From assembly GCA_965229005.1 (NCBI GenBank), contig CBDDIP010000001.1, positions 1,240,001 through 1,304,000 of the forward strand: a DNA stretch of 64,000 nucleotides. Reading direction: 5' to 3'. Shown here piece by piece: positions 8,332-16,295 of this stretch; the first letter of the stretch is position 1; each line of letters begins with the position of its first letter. A program made the position numbers and the translations under genes. A model generated the notes under the pieces. The model was not told the origin of the DNA. It saw nothing but the letters and a program-made list of their open reading frames with translations, and did no database searches. This DNA is from CBDDIP01 sp965229005 (lineage in GTDB: Bacteria; Actinomycetota; Acidimicrobiia; Acidimicrobiales; Ilumatobacteraceae).

Positions 8332-9009
8332 TCAGGGTGCGGCGGTGCCCGGCAGGCTGATCGGCACGGTCGTGGTGGTGGCAATCGGGTCCGTGGGCGG
8401 AGGTTCGCTCGCTCCGGGGCAGACCACCGACGTGACCTGTTGCTTCTCGAAGGTGTAGGTCGACGAGGCACGTGCGCCGAAGCGGCGCACGAACTCGCCG
8501 AGGGTCGACACGTCGTCGGTGTCGCACACCACCTTGACCACCGAGGCGCGGCGCACCACCCAACCGTTTGCCAGCAGCACCACGTTGTCGCCGCGCACCG
8601 TCACCACCGCGGGCAGCGTCACGGTGCTCTTCGGCGCGCCAGGCACCAGTGAGAACCAGATCACGCCGTCACCGAGGAGGTCGGCGGCGACGACGCACCT
8701 GGCCAGCTCGGCCAGCTCGACGCAGCTGATGTCCCCTGGCGTCCCCGGCTTGATGACCATGACCCGCGTCCCGTCGATGATCAGACGCAGCTCGCCGGTG
8801 GTCTCGCCGTTCTTCATCGTGAAGCCGTCGTCGGCCTGCACCGCGTAGACCAGCGCAACGAGGTCGATGTTGTGCTCCTCGGTCGTCGGCGTGACCACGG
8901 CTCGGATGGCCGACGTGTCGTCGCGCACCAGGACGTACCAGAGCCCGGCGAACAACCCCGCCAGCGCGAGCAGCGTCATCCAGAACCGGATCGAGATGAA
9001 CTGCCGCAC
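8332..9009 (-). CDS. Membrane-anchored protein of unknown function
   Basis: I do not recognise a family. The 225-residue product has one N-terminal transmembrane helix (about residues 7-26, WMTLLALAGLFAGLWYVLV), then an extracytoplasmic domain with two or more cysteines (DISCVELAELARCVV, VKVVCDTDD, TSVVCPG) and a Pro/Thr-rich tail. GTG 9009 is chosen because TACGCT (complement 9018-9023) lies 8 bases upstream; an upstream in-frame start at 9042 would precede that box. It is convergent with rlmB, leaving 7 bases between stops, and its upstream region holds three palindromic repeats. Confidence 0.7.
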   Translation of the reverse strand: MRQFISIRFWMTLLALAGLFAGLWYVLVRDDTSAIRAVVTPTTEEHNIDLVALVYAVQADDGFTMKNGETTGELRLIIDGTRVMVIKPGTPGDISCVELAELARCVVAADLLGDGVIWFSLVPGAPKSTVTLPAVVTVRGDNVVLLANGWVVRRASVVKVVCDTDDVSTLGEFVRRFGARASSTYTFEKQQVTSVVCPGASEPPPTDPIATTTTVPISLPGTAAP

Positions 9010-9072
9010 GGCCGAGCAGCGTAGAGGCGTCGACTCCGGCAAGGCCGTCAGGCGGCCCCGCCCACGCCGCTC

Positions 9073-9231
9073 CAGTGGAGGCTTTCAAGCCCATCCGGGT
9101 GAGCCCCAAACCCTCCACACCCGATCAGTGGAGGGTTTCACGCCCACCCGGGCGGACGTCAAACCCTCCACTCCGGATCAGTGGAGGGTTCCAGGTTCAC
9201 CCGGGCGGACTCCAAGCCCTCCCCACTGCGG
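9073..9231. repeat. Three tandem 53-bp palindromic repeats
   Basis: Copies run 9073-9125, 9126-9178 and 9179-9231, each starting CAGTGGAGG. Within each copy an 11-base arm GTGGAGGGTTT (9128-9138 in copy 2) pairs with AAACCCTCCAC (9161-9171), and an inner CGCCC/GGGCG pair extends the stem. Copy 1 has one arm mismatch and copy 3 is more diverged. The array fills the space just after the hemL stop, so three strong hairpins would form at the 3' end of the hemB-hemL transcript. There is no U-tract and there are no variable spacers. Confidence 0.85.
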
Positions 9232-9236
9232 AGGGG

Positions 9237-10508
9237 TCAGGCGAGTTGGTGAACGGCGGTGGCGGCAGCGCGGGTGGCGGCGGCGCCGATGGCGTCGATG
9301 ACGGCTTCGGTGTGGCCGAGGCCGACGAACAGGGCTTCGTAGGCGCCGGGCGCGAGCGCCACGCCCTCGTCGAGCATCGCGTGGAAGAAGGTGCGGAAGG
9401 CGACCTCGTCGGTGGTCTTGGCTTCGGCGAAGTTGGTGGGCAGCGGGCCGTCGCCGAAGTACATCCCGGCGAGCGTGCCGACCACGGGGAACTTCGCCGG
9501 CAGACCCGCAGCGTCGCATGCAGCCGTGAGCACGTCGCTCAGCTGCTGCGCTCGCGCGGCGAGGAACTCGTAGGCGTCGGGCGTCAGCAGCTCCAGCGCG
9601 GCACGGCCGGCGGCGGTGGCCAACGGGTTGCCGGCCAGCGTGCCGGCGTGGAAGACGGTGCCGAGCGGGGTCAGCGTCTCCATGATGTCCTGGCGTCCAC
9701 CGACGGCGCCGATGGGCAGGCCACCACCGATCACCTTGCCGAAGGTGGTGATGTCGGGACGCACGCCGTAGCGCTCCTGCGCGCCACCGGCGCCGAGACG
9801 GAAGCCGGTGATCACCTCGTCGAACACGAGCAACGCGCCGACGCGATCGCACTCGGCGCGCAGGCCCTCGAGGAAGCCAGGTGCCGGGGCGACGAGGCCC
9901 ATGTTGGCAGCAACCGGCTCGACGAAGACGGCAGCGACCTGCTCGTCGAGCTGCGGCACGACGTTGTACGGCACGACCAACGTGTTGGCCACTGCGCTGG
10001 CCGGCACGCCGGCGGTGCCGGGCAGGCCGAGCGTGGCGACACCGCTGCCACCGGCAGCGAGCAGCGCGTCGGTGGCGCCGTGGAAGTTGCCGTGGAAGAT
10101 CACGATTCGGTCGCGGCCGGTGAACCCGCGGGCCAGTCGCACCGCGGTGCTCGTCGCCTCCGTGCCGGAGTTCATCAGGCGCACGCGCTCGCAGCTCGGC
10201 ACCCGCGCCACGATCGCTTCGGCGAGCAGCATCTCGCCGGGTGTCGGTGCGCCGTAGCTCGTGCCACCCGCGGCCGCGGCCGACACTGCGGCGGTGATCG
10301 CGGGGTGGGCGTGGCCGAGGATGATCGCCCCGTAGCTCTGCACGAGGTCGAGGTAACGCGTGCCCTCGACGTCGAACACGTACGGGCCCTCGGCGCGCTC
10401 GACGATGTACGGCGTGCCGCCGACCGACTTGAAGGCGCGGATGCTGGAGTTGACCCCACCGGGGATCACCCGGCACGACCGCTCGAAGATCTCGGCGTTC
10501 GTGGTCAC
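9237..10508 (-). CDS. hemL: Glutamate-1-semialdehyde 2,1-aminomutase
   Basis: A 423-residue PLP enzyme that converts glutamate-1-semialdehyde to 5-aminolevulinate in the C5 haem pathway. The PLP-binding lysine lies in TFGKVIGGGLPIGAVGG, and DEVITGFR and LMNSGTEATSTAVRLAR are class-III aminotransferase motifs. The GTG at 10508 is used because it makes a GTGA overlap with hemB; the open frame further upstream is inside hemB. Length is typical. hemA, which makes its substrate with glutamyl-tRNA synthetase, lies 11 kb away in the rex cluster. Confidence 0.96.
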   Translation of the reverse strand: MTTNAEIFERSCRVIPGGVNSSIRAFKSVGGTPYIVERAEGPYVFDVEGTRYLDLVQSYGAIILGHAHPAITAAVSAAAAGGTSYGAPTPGEMLLAEAIVARVPSCERVRLMNSGTEATSTAVRLARGFTGRDRIVIFHGNFHGATDALLAAGGSGVATLGLPGTAGVPASAVANTLVVPYNVVPQLDEQVAAVFVEPVAANMGLVAPAPGFLEGLRAECDRVGALLVFDEVITGFRLGAGGAQERYGVRPDITTFGKVIGGGLPIGAVGGRQDIMETLTPLGTVFHAGTLAGNPLATAAGRAALELLTPDAYEFLAARAQQLSDVLTAACDAAGLPAKFPVVGTLAGMYFGDGPLPTNFAEAKTTDEVAFRTFFHAMLDEGVALAPGAYEALFVGLGHTEAVIDAIGAAATRAAATAVHQLA

Positions 10509-11494
10509 GATGCGACGCGCTCGGCGAACCAGCGGGCGAAGTACGTGAGGATCATGTCGGCACCGGCACGACGGATCGCCGTGAGGTGCTCCAGCGCAAC
10601 GACGTCGTGATCGATCCACCCGTTCGCCGCCGCGGCCTTGATCATCGCGTACTCACCACTGACGTGGTACGCCGCCAGCGGCACGTCGACGCGCTGACGC
10701 ACAGCAGCGATCACGTCGAGGTAGGCGAGCGCAGGCTTGACCATCACCATGTCGGCGCCCTGGGCGAGGTCGGCTTCGATCTCGACGAGCGCCTCGCGGG
10801 CGTTGCGCCAGTCCTGCTGGTAGCCCTTGCGATCGCCACCACCGACGATCTGCACGTCGACCGCGTCGCGGAACGGTCCGTAGAGGCCGCTGGCGTACTT
10901 GGCCGAGTAGGCGAGGATGGCGATGTCGCTGTGGCCGGCACCGTCGAGTGCCGTGCGGATGGCGCCGACCTGGCCGTCCATCATCCCGCTCGGCGCGACG
11001 ACGCGGGCACCGGCGTTGGCCTGCGCGACGGCGATGCGGGCGTAGATGTCGAGGGTCTGGTCGTTGTCCACCGAGCCGTGTCCGTCGAGGATGCCGCAGT
11101 GGCCGTGATCGGTGTACTCGTCGACGCAGAGGTCGGCCATGAGCACCACGTCGTCGCCCAGGTCATCGGAAAGATCGCGCAGAGAAACTTGCACGATTCC
11201 CTCAGGATCGAACGCCTGCGAGCCGATGGAATCTTTGATGGTTGGTACCCCGAAGAGGATCACGGCGCGAACGCCCAGCTCAGCGAGCTCGGCAACTTCG
11301 CGGCGCACGCTGTCTCGGGTGTGTTGCATCACCCCGGGGAGTGAGGAGATGGGCTGCGGCTCGTCGATGCCCTCTCGCACGAACAACGGGGCGATGAGGT
11401 TGCGTGGGTCGAGTTGTGTCTCGGCGACGAGGTCGCGCAGCGCAGCAGTGGTGCGCAACCTGCGTGGACGAGAAACCGGGAAGGTGCCAGCCAC
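10505..11494 (-). CDS. hemB: Delta-aminolevulinic acid dehydratase (porphobilinogen synthase)
   Basis: A 329-residue enzyme that condenses two 5-aminolevulinates to porphobilinogen. The Schiff-base lysines are in YSAKYASGLYGPFRDA and MVKPALAYLD. The metal region reads DLCVDEYTDHGHCG, keeping two of the three cysteines of the zinc type with Asp in place of the middle one, as in other actinobacteria. GTG 11494 is chosen because TACGAT (complement 11503-11508) lies 8 bases upstream, giving a leaderless start and a normal length. It is divergent from the diguanylate cyclase and overlaps hemL. Confidence 0.96.
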   Translation of the reverse strand: MAGTFPVSRPRRLRTTAALRDLVAETQLDPRNLIAPLFVREGIDEPQPISSLPGVMQHTRDSVRREVAELAELGVRAVILFGVPTIKDSIGSQAFDPEGIVQVSLRDLSDDLGDDVVLMADLCVDEYTDHGHCGILDGHGSVDNDQTLDIYARIAVAQANAGARVVAPSGMMDGQVGAIRTALDGAGHSDIAILAYSAKYASGLYGPFRDAVDVQIVGGGDRKGYQQDWRNAREALVEIEADLAQGADMVMVKPALAYLDVIAAVRQRVDVPLAAYHVSGEYAMIKAAAANGWIDHDVVALEHLTAIRRAGADMILTYFARWFAERVAS

Positions 11495-11532
11495 GGCTGG
11501 GCATCGTAGGGCGTAGGCGGAGGGTTTCACCC

Positions 11533-13083
11533 GTGGACGAAGAGCGGACCAGTTCACCAGGCACGACGCACGACAGCCTGTCGGTGTCGTCGTTGGAGCA
11601 GCAGGCATTCGACGCGCGCATGGCGGGCGACTACGACCGCGCCGCGTTGCTGTTCGCCGAGGCGGCATCGATGTGCGTGGACGAGCAGGAGTCGTTGCAC
11701 CTCGAGATGCGCCGGGCCTACTGCCTGATCGCGGTCGACAACGCCGACGGCGCGTTGGACATCGCCCAGCGAGTCGCGCAACGTGCTCGCGGCGAGGGTT
11801 TCCTGCCGGAGCTGGCCGACGCGCTCGGTGTCATCGTCGATCACCACACGCAGAACGATCGCCTCGCCGACGCGGCACACGTGCTCGCCGAGGCGATGTA
11901 CGCCCTGGAGCGACTGCCGGACGATCCGGCCGTGTTCCAGGTGATGCACAACTTGGCGGTGACGTACTCGCGCTGCGGGTTCGTGCACGCCGCGCTGGAG
12001 CTCTACGACCGGGCGTTGCGTCTGGCCGACAACGAGGCCGACAAGCAGTTCACCTACTCGAACATGGCCGTCGCCTACCACTTCGCCGCGCTCGCAGAGC
12101 CCGACGATGCGGCACGCGACGCGCTGCTGCACGATGGCCTCTACGCCGCGACTGCGGCGCTGGATCCGCAGGGCGGCGCCGAGATCATGGCCACCGGGTT
12201 GGCGATGGCGCACCGTTCGATGATGCTCGCCGAGATCGGTCACTTCGATGCCGCGCTGCGCGATGCGCAGCGGGCGCGAGTGATCACGAGCGAGCACGGC
12301 ATGCGCGAGGAGCAAGTCGCGGCGATGTGCGGCGAAGTGGTGTCGCGCTGGGGCCTGTCGAAGGACGCGTCCGTGCTCGACCTCATCGCCGAGACGTACG
12401 ACCTGGCCGCCGAGGTCCACTTCGAGGACATCCTCCAACCGATCCGCGACGTCGAGGTCGACATCCTGTGGACGTTGGAGAAGTTCGAGTGTGCGCGCAC
12501 GGCGATGCGCCGCAACACGCGTCAGCTGATGTCGCGCATCCACCAGGAGTCGTCAGCTCGTTGGGAGCACGTGCGCCTCGGTGTCGAGCACAAGCGCGTC
12601 GAGGCGATCAGCGAGAGCGACCCGCTCACCGGTCTGCCGAACCGTCGCTACCTCGGCCACTGGTTGCCCGAGGTGTTCGAGGAGCATCCGCCGGTATGCG
12701 TCGGTGTGGTCGACCTCGACGGCTTCAAGCAGATCAACGACGACTTCAACTACGAAGCCGGCGATCGCGTGCTGCAGGAAGTGGCGACGCTGCTGGAACG
12801 CGTGTGCCGCCGCGGTGACGCCGTCGTGCGCATCGGCGGCGACGAGTTCGTGATGGTGCTGCGCGAAGCCTCGTTGAACGACGCCCGCGTCGTGTTCGAA
12901 CGCATCCGCCAGCTGATCGCCACGCACACGTGGAGCGGCCTGCCGCGCGACGTGTCGTTGACAGCGTCGGTCGGTGTCGCCGCCGGCAGCGGCTCGTTCG
13001 ACTCAGCGAGAGTGCTCGCCGCCGCCACCGAAGCGATGCAAGCCGCGAAGCGCACCGGCCGCAACCGCATCACCTTCCACTGA
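11533..13083 (+). CDS. Diguanylate cyclase with N-terminal TPR-like domain
   Basis: A 516-residue cytoplasmic protein predicted to make cyclic di-GMP from two GTP. About the first 340 residues are helical repeats of TPR type (for example the stretch with AALELYDRALRLADNEADK). The GGDEF domain begins at DPLTGLPNRR near residue 363. The active site is GGDEF at 435-439, preceded at the right spacing (five residues) by an inhibitory-site RxxD (Arg426-Asp429), so product feedback is expected. There is no transmembrane helix or known sensor domain. GTG 11533 has GGAGGG upstream at about 8 bases. It is divergent from hemB. Confidence 0.92.
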   Translation: MDEERTSSPGTTHDSLSVSSLEQQAFDARMAGDYDRAALLFAEAASMCVDEQESLHLEMRRAYCLIAVDNADGALDIAQRVAQRARGEGFLPELADALGVIVDHHTQNDRLADAAHVLAEAMYALERLPDDPAVFQVMHNLAVTYSRCGFVHAALELYDRALRLADNEADKQFTYSNMAVAYHFAALAEPDDAARDALLHDGLYAATAALDPQGGAEIMATGLAMAHRSMMLAEIGHFDAALRDAQRARVITSEHGMREEQVAAMCGEVVSRWGLSKDASVLDLIAETYDLAAEVHFEDILQPIRDVEVDILWTLEKFECARTAMRRNTRQLMSRIHQESSARWEHVRLGVEHKRVEAISESDPLTGLPNRRYLGHWLPEVFEEHPPVCVGVVDLDGFKQINDDFNYEAGDRVLQEVATLLERVCRRGDAVVRIGGDEFVMVLREASLNDARVVFERIRQLIATHTWSGLPRDVSLTASVGVAAGSGSFDSARVLAAATEAMQAAKRTGRNRITFH

Positions 13084-13468
13084 CAGTCGCGCTCGGCCCG
13101 AGACGACGACCGCGCAGCGGTGGGCGACACGGGGTGATCGCCAGCATCGAGACGCCCATCGCTTTGACGACCACGGCGCGACCCGGGGCGGGCCAGCCGA
13201 GCACCTCCGCCTGGATCGGCCCCTCACCCACGATCGAGTCGAGGTCGATCTGCGGGTCGACGCGGACGGCGTACCGATGCCGGTCGGACGGACGGGCGAG
13301 GTCGTCGTAGAGCAGCACCGACAGTTCCGAGTCGGCTCGACTCGCGACCAGCGTCGTTGCGCGCGAGCTCGCTCGTCCCCATGACCGGCGAAGCCGCACC
13401 TTCATCGTCCGGCTCGGTATGGCGGCTGTCCCGGCACGGAGCTGGCGAACATCGTCCTCGAAGCTCAC
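13070..13468 (-). CDS. Small hypothetical protein
   Basis: A possible 132-residue protein I do not recognise. The middle (about residues 45-115, with SELSVLLYDDLARP and RVDPQIDLDSIVGEGPIQ) has normal codon use with G/C third positions and protein-like composition. The ends are more basic and look less like coding sequence. It overlaps the 3' end of the diguanylate cyclase by 14 bases, tail to tail. The stretch 13084-13527 holds no better candidate. It could instead be a decayed gene. Confidence 0.4.
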   Translation of the reverse strand: MSFEDDVRQLRAGTAAIPSRTMKVRLRRSWGRASSRATTLVASRADSELSVLLYDDLARPSDRHRYAVRVDPQIDLDSIVGEGPIQAEVLGWPAPGRAVVVKAMGVSMLAITPCRPPLRGRRLGPSATVSGR

Positions 13469-13527
13469 AGCCTCCAGTCTCCCCTGGCCACTCGATGACC
13501 ATCGTTCGGGCGACCGCAGTTTCTGCC

Positions 13528-13574
13528 AACTGGATGTCGGAGACGCGGCGTGGCCGCGCGTCAGACATCCAGTT
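13528..13574. repeat. Hairpin at the 3' end of the P450 gene
   Basis: AACTGGATGTC (13528-13538) and its perfect complement (13564-13574) enclose a second near-perfect stem (GACGCGGC / GCCGCGCGTC). The right arm overlaps the last codons of the P450 gene on the minus strand. The same arms recur at the far end of the neighbouring TetR gene (15505-15550). A U-less terminator is the simplest reading. Confidence 0.6.
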
Positions 13575-14808
13575 CGGACAGGCGGACGGGAAGGGCGGAG
13601 CGGCCTCGCAGGGTGAAGGTGTTGCGGATCGGGGCGTCACCGGCGGGTTCGATGTGCGGGACGCGCTGCAGCAGCGACGTGATGGCGATCGAGCCCTCGA
13701 CCCGTGCGAGCGCGGCGCCGAGGCAGTGGTGGATGCCACCACCGAAGGCGATGTGCCGGTTCGCGTTGGGGCGACGGATGTCGAGGCGATCCGGGTCGTC
13801 GAACACTGATGGATCGCGGTTGGCAGCGCCGAGCATCGTCACGATCTGATCGCCGGCCGGCACTCGGACGCCACCGACGACCATGTCCTCGATCGCCACT
13901 CGCTGCACCAGTTGCAGCGGGCTGTCGAAGCGCAGCAGCTCGTCGACACCGGAGTCGGCGACCTCGGGGTGCTGCGTCCAGTCGGACAGCTGATCGGGAT
14001 GATCGAGCAGCGCGACCAGACCGTTGCCGATCAGGTTCACGGTCGTCTCGTGGCCGGCGACGAGCAGCAGCGTGACGAGGTCGGCGAGCTCATCGTCAAG
14101 CAGGTGATCGTCTCCACCGTGGCGAGCGACGAGGTCGGACAACAGGTCATCGCTCGGCTCAGCACGTCGCGCCTCGAGCAACGAGCCCGTGTAGGCGTTG
14201 AGCTCCGCGATCGCCACCGTGATCGCAGCGTTGTCCTCCTCGCTGCGCAACATGCCGGGGTCGACCGACTTGGTGATCGCCGTCGACCACTCGCGGAACC
14301 GCCCCTCGTCCTCCTGCGGGATGCCGAGCAGCTCGCAGATGATGGCGATCGGCAGCGGGTAGGCGAGGCGCTCGATGAGGTCGACCTCGGCGTCGCCACT
14401 CGCGACGATGTCGTCGAGCAACGCCTCAGCAACCGATTGGATCCTCGTGCGCAACTGCTCGATGCGTCTGGGCGTGAACCCCTGAGCCACCAGCCCGCGC
14501 AGACGCGTGTGATCCGGCGGATCCATGAACACGAGCAACGGCCGGGTCTCGAGCATCGTTGCCAGCCGCGGATCGGTCAGCGCCTCGCGCTGCAGCACCG
14601 TGCTGCGTCGCTCATCACTGCTCGCCATCGGGTTGCGCAACGTCGCCCAGCAGTCGGCGTGTCCGAAGGCGAGGTGCAATCCATCGGCCGAGATGAGATG
14701 GCCGAGCTCTCGCATCCGTCGATACAGCCCGTACGGGTCGGCTCGATGCTGGGGCGCGAACGCCTCCATGAAGAACTCGGTCGCTGCGTCGCCGCCGGCA
14801 TCGCTCAT
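13561..14808 (-). CDS. Cytochrome P450
   Basis: A 415-residue soluble P450 monooxygenase. The I-helix oxygen-activation motif is AGHETT (251-256), the ExxR is Glu290 to Arg293, and the haem-binding loop is FGGGIHHCLG with Cys362. FMDPPDHTRLR near residue 95-104 is typical of bacterial class I P450s, which need separate ferredoxin and reductase; neither is adjacent. The ATG at 14808 has GGAGG about 7 bases upstream. It is divergently transcribed from a TetR gene across a 58-base gap with a palindrome, so the TetR protein probably controls it. The substrate is not predictable here. Confidence 0.95.
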   Translation of the reverse strand: MSDAGGDAATEFFMEAFAPQHRADPYGLYRRMRELGHLISADGLHLAFGHADCWATLRNPMASSDERRSTVLQREALTDPRLATMLETRPLLVFMDPPDHTRLRGLVAQGFTPRRIEQLRTRIQSVAEALLDDIVASGDAEVDLIERLAYPLPIAIICELLGIPQEDEGRFREWSTAITKSVDPGMLRSEEDNAAITVAIAELNAYTGSLLEARRAEPSDDLLSDLVARHGGDDHLLDDELADLVTLLLVAGHETTVNLIGNGLVALLDHPDQLSDWTQHPEVADSGVDELLRFDSPLQLVQRVAIEDMVVGGVRVPAGDQIVTMLGAANRDPSVFDDPDRLDIRRPNANRHIAFGGGIHHCLGAALARVEGSIAITSLLQRVPHIEPAGDAPIRNTFTLRGRSALPVRLSELDV

Positions 14809-14825
14809 CACTTGCCTCCAACTCG

Positions 14826-14859
14826 ATACAGATATGTATTCAGTACAGTCGCGTATGCT
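14826..14859. promoter_or_regulatory. Candidate TetR operator and promoter between P450 and tetR
   Basis: ATACA-GATA-TGTAT (14826-14839) is an inverted repeat in an AT-rich patch unlike its surroundings. TATGCT at 14854-14859 would be the -10 box of the TetR gene, 7 bases before its GTG. The palindrome sits where an autoregulating TetR protein could block both divergent promoters. Confidence 0.45.
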
Positions 14860-14866
14860 GACCCGA

Positions 14867-15505
14867 GTGTCAAGCAGGACGCGCCCCTCACGCGACGAGA
14901 CCCGCGAGCGACTGTTCGCCGCCGCGGCGAAGGTCTTCGTCCGCGCGGGGATCGCCGGTGCGAGCGTCGAGGACATCTGCCTCGAGGCCGGACTCACCCG
15001 CGGCGCGATGTACTCGAACTTCGCCAACAAGGACCAGCTCGTCATGGCGATGATGGACGACCACGTCGAGCGCAGCATGGCCGAGATGGCCCGCCTCCTC
15101 GACGTGTCGGCATCCCCGACGGAGTACATCCAGCTGCTCGAATCACCCGAGCGCCGACGCGACAGCCCGCTGGGGCCCGACCCGGTGCTGCACATGGAGT
15201 TCACCCTCTACGCCCTGCGCAACCCGGCCAATCGGGCCCGTCTCGCCGAGCACCAACGACGCTGGCGCGAGGTGATCGCCGAAGTGGTGCGGCGCGACAG
15301 CGAACGGCTCGGCGTCGAGCCACCGATGCCGGTCGACGACGCCGCAGCGATGATCCTGGCGATGGACAACGGCTACCTGCTCGCCGAACTGATCGAGCCC
15401 GGCAGCTACGAACCGGGCACGTTCACCCGCAACCTCCTCGCCCTCCAACACCTCTGGGAAGCCAGCGCGCCAGCAAAACCCAACCCGAAACGCAAGCGCC
15501 CCTAA
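14867..15505 (+). CDS. TetR-family regulator, divergent from P450
   Basis: A 212-residue TetR-type repressor. The N-terminal helix-turn-helix spans about residues 10-55 (ASVEDICLEAGLTRGAMYSNFANK), followed by a variable ligand-binding domain. GTG 14867 is preferred because it lies 7 bases after TATGCT and starts the protein at the usual distance from the helix-turn-helix; ATG codons at 14834 and 14855 are alternatives. Divergent placement suggests it regulates the P450 and itself. It ends directly in a hairpin at 15505. Confidence 0.88.
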   Translation: MSSRTRPSRDETRERLFAAAAKVFVRAGIAGASVEDICLEAGLTRGAMYSNFANKDQLVMAMMDDHVERSMAEMARLLDVSASPTEYIQLLESPERRRDSPLGPDPVLHMEFTLYALRNPANRARLAEHQRRWREVIAEVVRRDSERLGVEPPMPVDDAAAMILAMDNGYLLAELIEPGSYEPGTFTRNLLALQHLWEASAPAKPNPKRKRP

Positions 15506-15550
15506 CTGGATGTCTGGGCGCGGCACTATGCCGCGCACAGACATCCAAGT
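15505..15550. repeat. Hairpin between convergent tetR and hydrolase genes
   Basis: ACTGGATGTCTG (15505-15516) pairs with CAGACATCCAAGT (15538-15550) with one mismatch, and an inner GCGCGGC/GCCGCGC stem closes on a short loop (ACTAT). It starts in the tetR stop codon and ends just before the hydrolase stop, so it may terminate both convergent transcripts. The arms match those of the hairpin at 13528. Confidence 0.65.
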
Positions 15551-15554
15551 CGGA

Positions 15555-16211
15555 TCAGGCGCGGGCGGCCAAGGCGGCGGCGAGGGCGTTGGGTTGGGAG
15601 AGGGCGTTGAGGTGGCCGCCGGGGACGACCTCCGGCTCGAGGCCGAGTCGTTCTTGGGCGATGCGTTGCACGAACTCGAGCGGGAAGAAGCGGTCGTCGC
15701 GACCGGCGATCACGGTCGTCGGAACCGCGGGCCACGATGCCAACGGGTACGGATCGGCGAACGAATGCTCGCTCTGGTTCCGCCCTCCAGCAGCCATCAC
15801 CGCGACCAGATCGGCGGGGATGTCGTGGAAGAAGTCGCGATCGACGTCGAAGCCCTCGTAGCCGGCGGCGACACGCGCCGCCTCCATGCCGGTGTTGCCC
15901 CACCACTCGCCCGCGGTCTCACCGGGCCGCGGGATCATCGGGTTGACGAGGATCAGGTGCTGCGCACGCACCTTCGAGCACACGAGCGGGGCGAGGAACG
16001 CACCCATCGACTGCCCGACGACCACCGGCTCCGAACGCGACCCCAACGCATCGAGTGCGATCGCCGTGAACTCGGCCCAGCCGAGCGACTCGTCGTCGGC
16101 GGGCAGGTCGACGGCGATGGCCTCGTGGCCGAACGTTTCGAGCTCAGCCACCACGAGGTGCCAGAACCACGCCTCGCCACCGGCGCCAGGGAGCAACAGG
16201 AAGGTCGTCAT
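15555..16211 (-). CDS. Alpha/beta fold hydrolase
   Basis: A 218-residue esterase-like protein. It opens with the oxyanion region LLLPGAGGEAWFW, has the nucleophile elbow GQSMGA (Ser near residue 68), an acid in AGRDDRFFP and a histidine in GGHLNAL. That gives a complete Ser-Asp-His triad. The small cap region contains WWGNTG. The length and layout match the short MenH/MhpC-like hydrolases of actinobacteria, but no substrate can be assigned. It is convergent with the TetR gene and separated from the following plus-strand gene by 84 bases. Confidence 0.88.
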   Translation of the reverse strand: MTTFLLLPGAGGEAWFWHLVVAELETFGHEAIAVDLPADDESLGWAEFTAIALDALGSRSEPVVVGQSMGAFLAPLVCSKVRAQHLILVNPMIPRPGETAGEWWGNTGMEAARVAAGYEGFDVDRDFFHDIPADLVAVMAAGGRNQSEHSFADPYPLASWPAVPTTVIAGRDDRFFPLEFVQRIAQERLGLEPEVVPGGHLNALSQPNALAAALAARA

Positions 16212-16295
16212 GCGGTGTTGGACCTCACGACCACCAGCATCTCATCGGCGACGACCCTCCGAGAGTTCGAAGGCCTGCACAGCTAGCTTGTCGCC

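Noticed and set aside
9073..9231. Possible CRISPR array
   Set aside because: The three units are directly adjacent without spacers, are palindromic through most of their length, and no cas genes are nearby.
13912..15861. Plus-strand open frame of about 650 codons crossing the P450, tetR and hydrolase genes
   Set aside because: It runs opposite the P450 and out of frame with tetR, with Arg/Gln/Asp-rich nonsense composition. All three real genes carry clear motifs.
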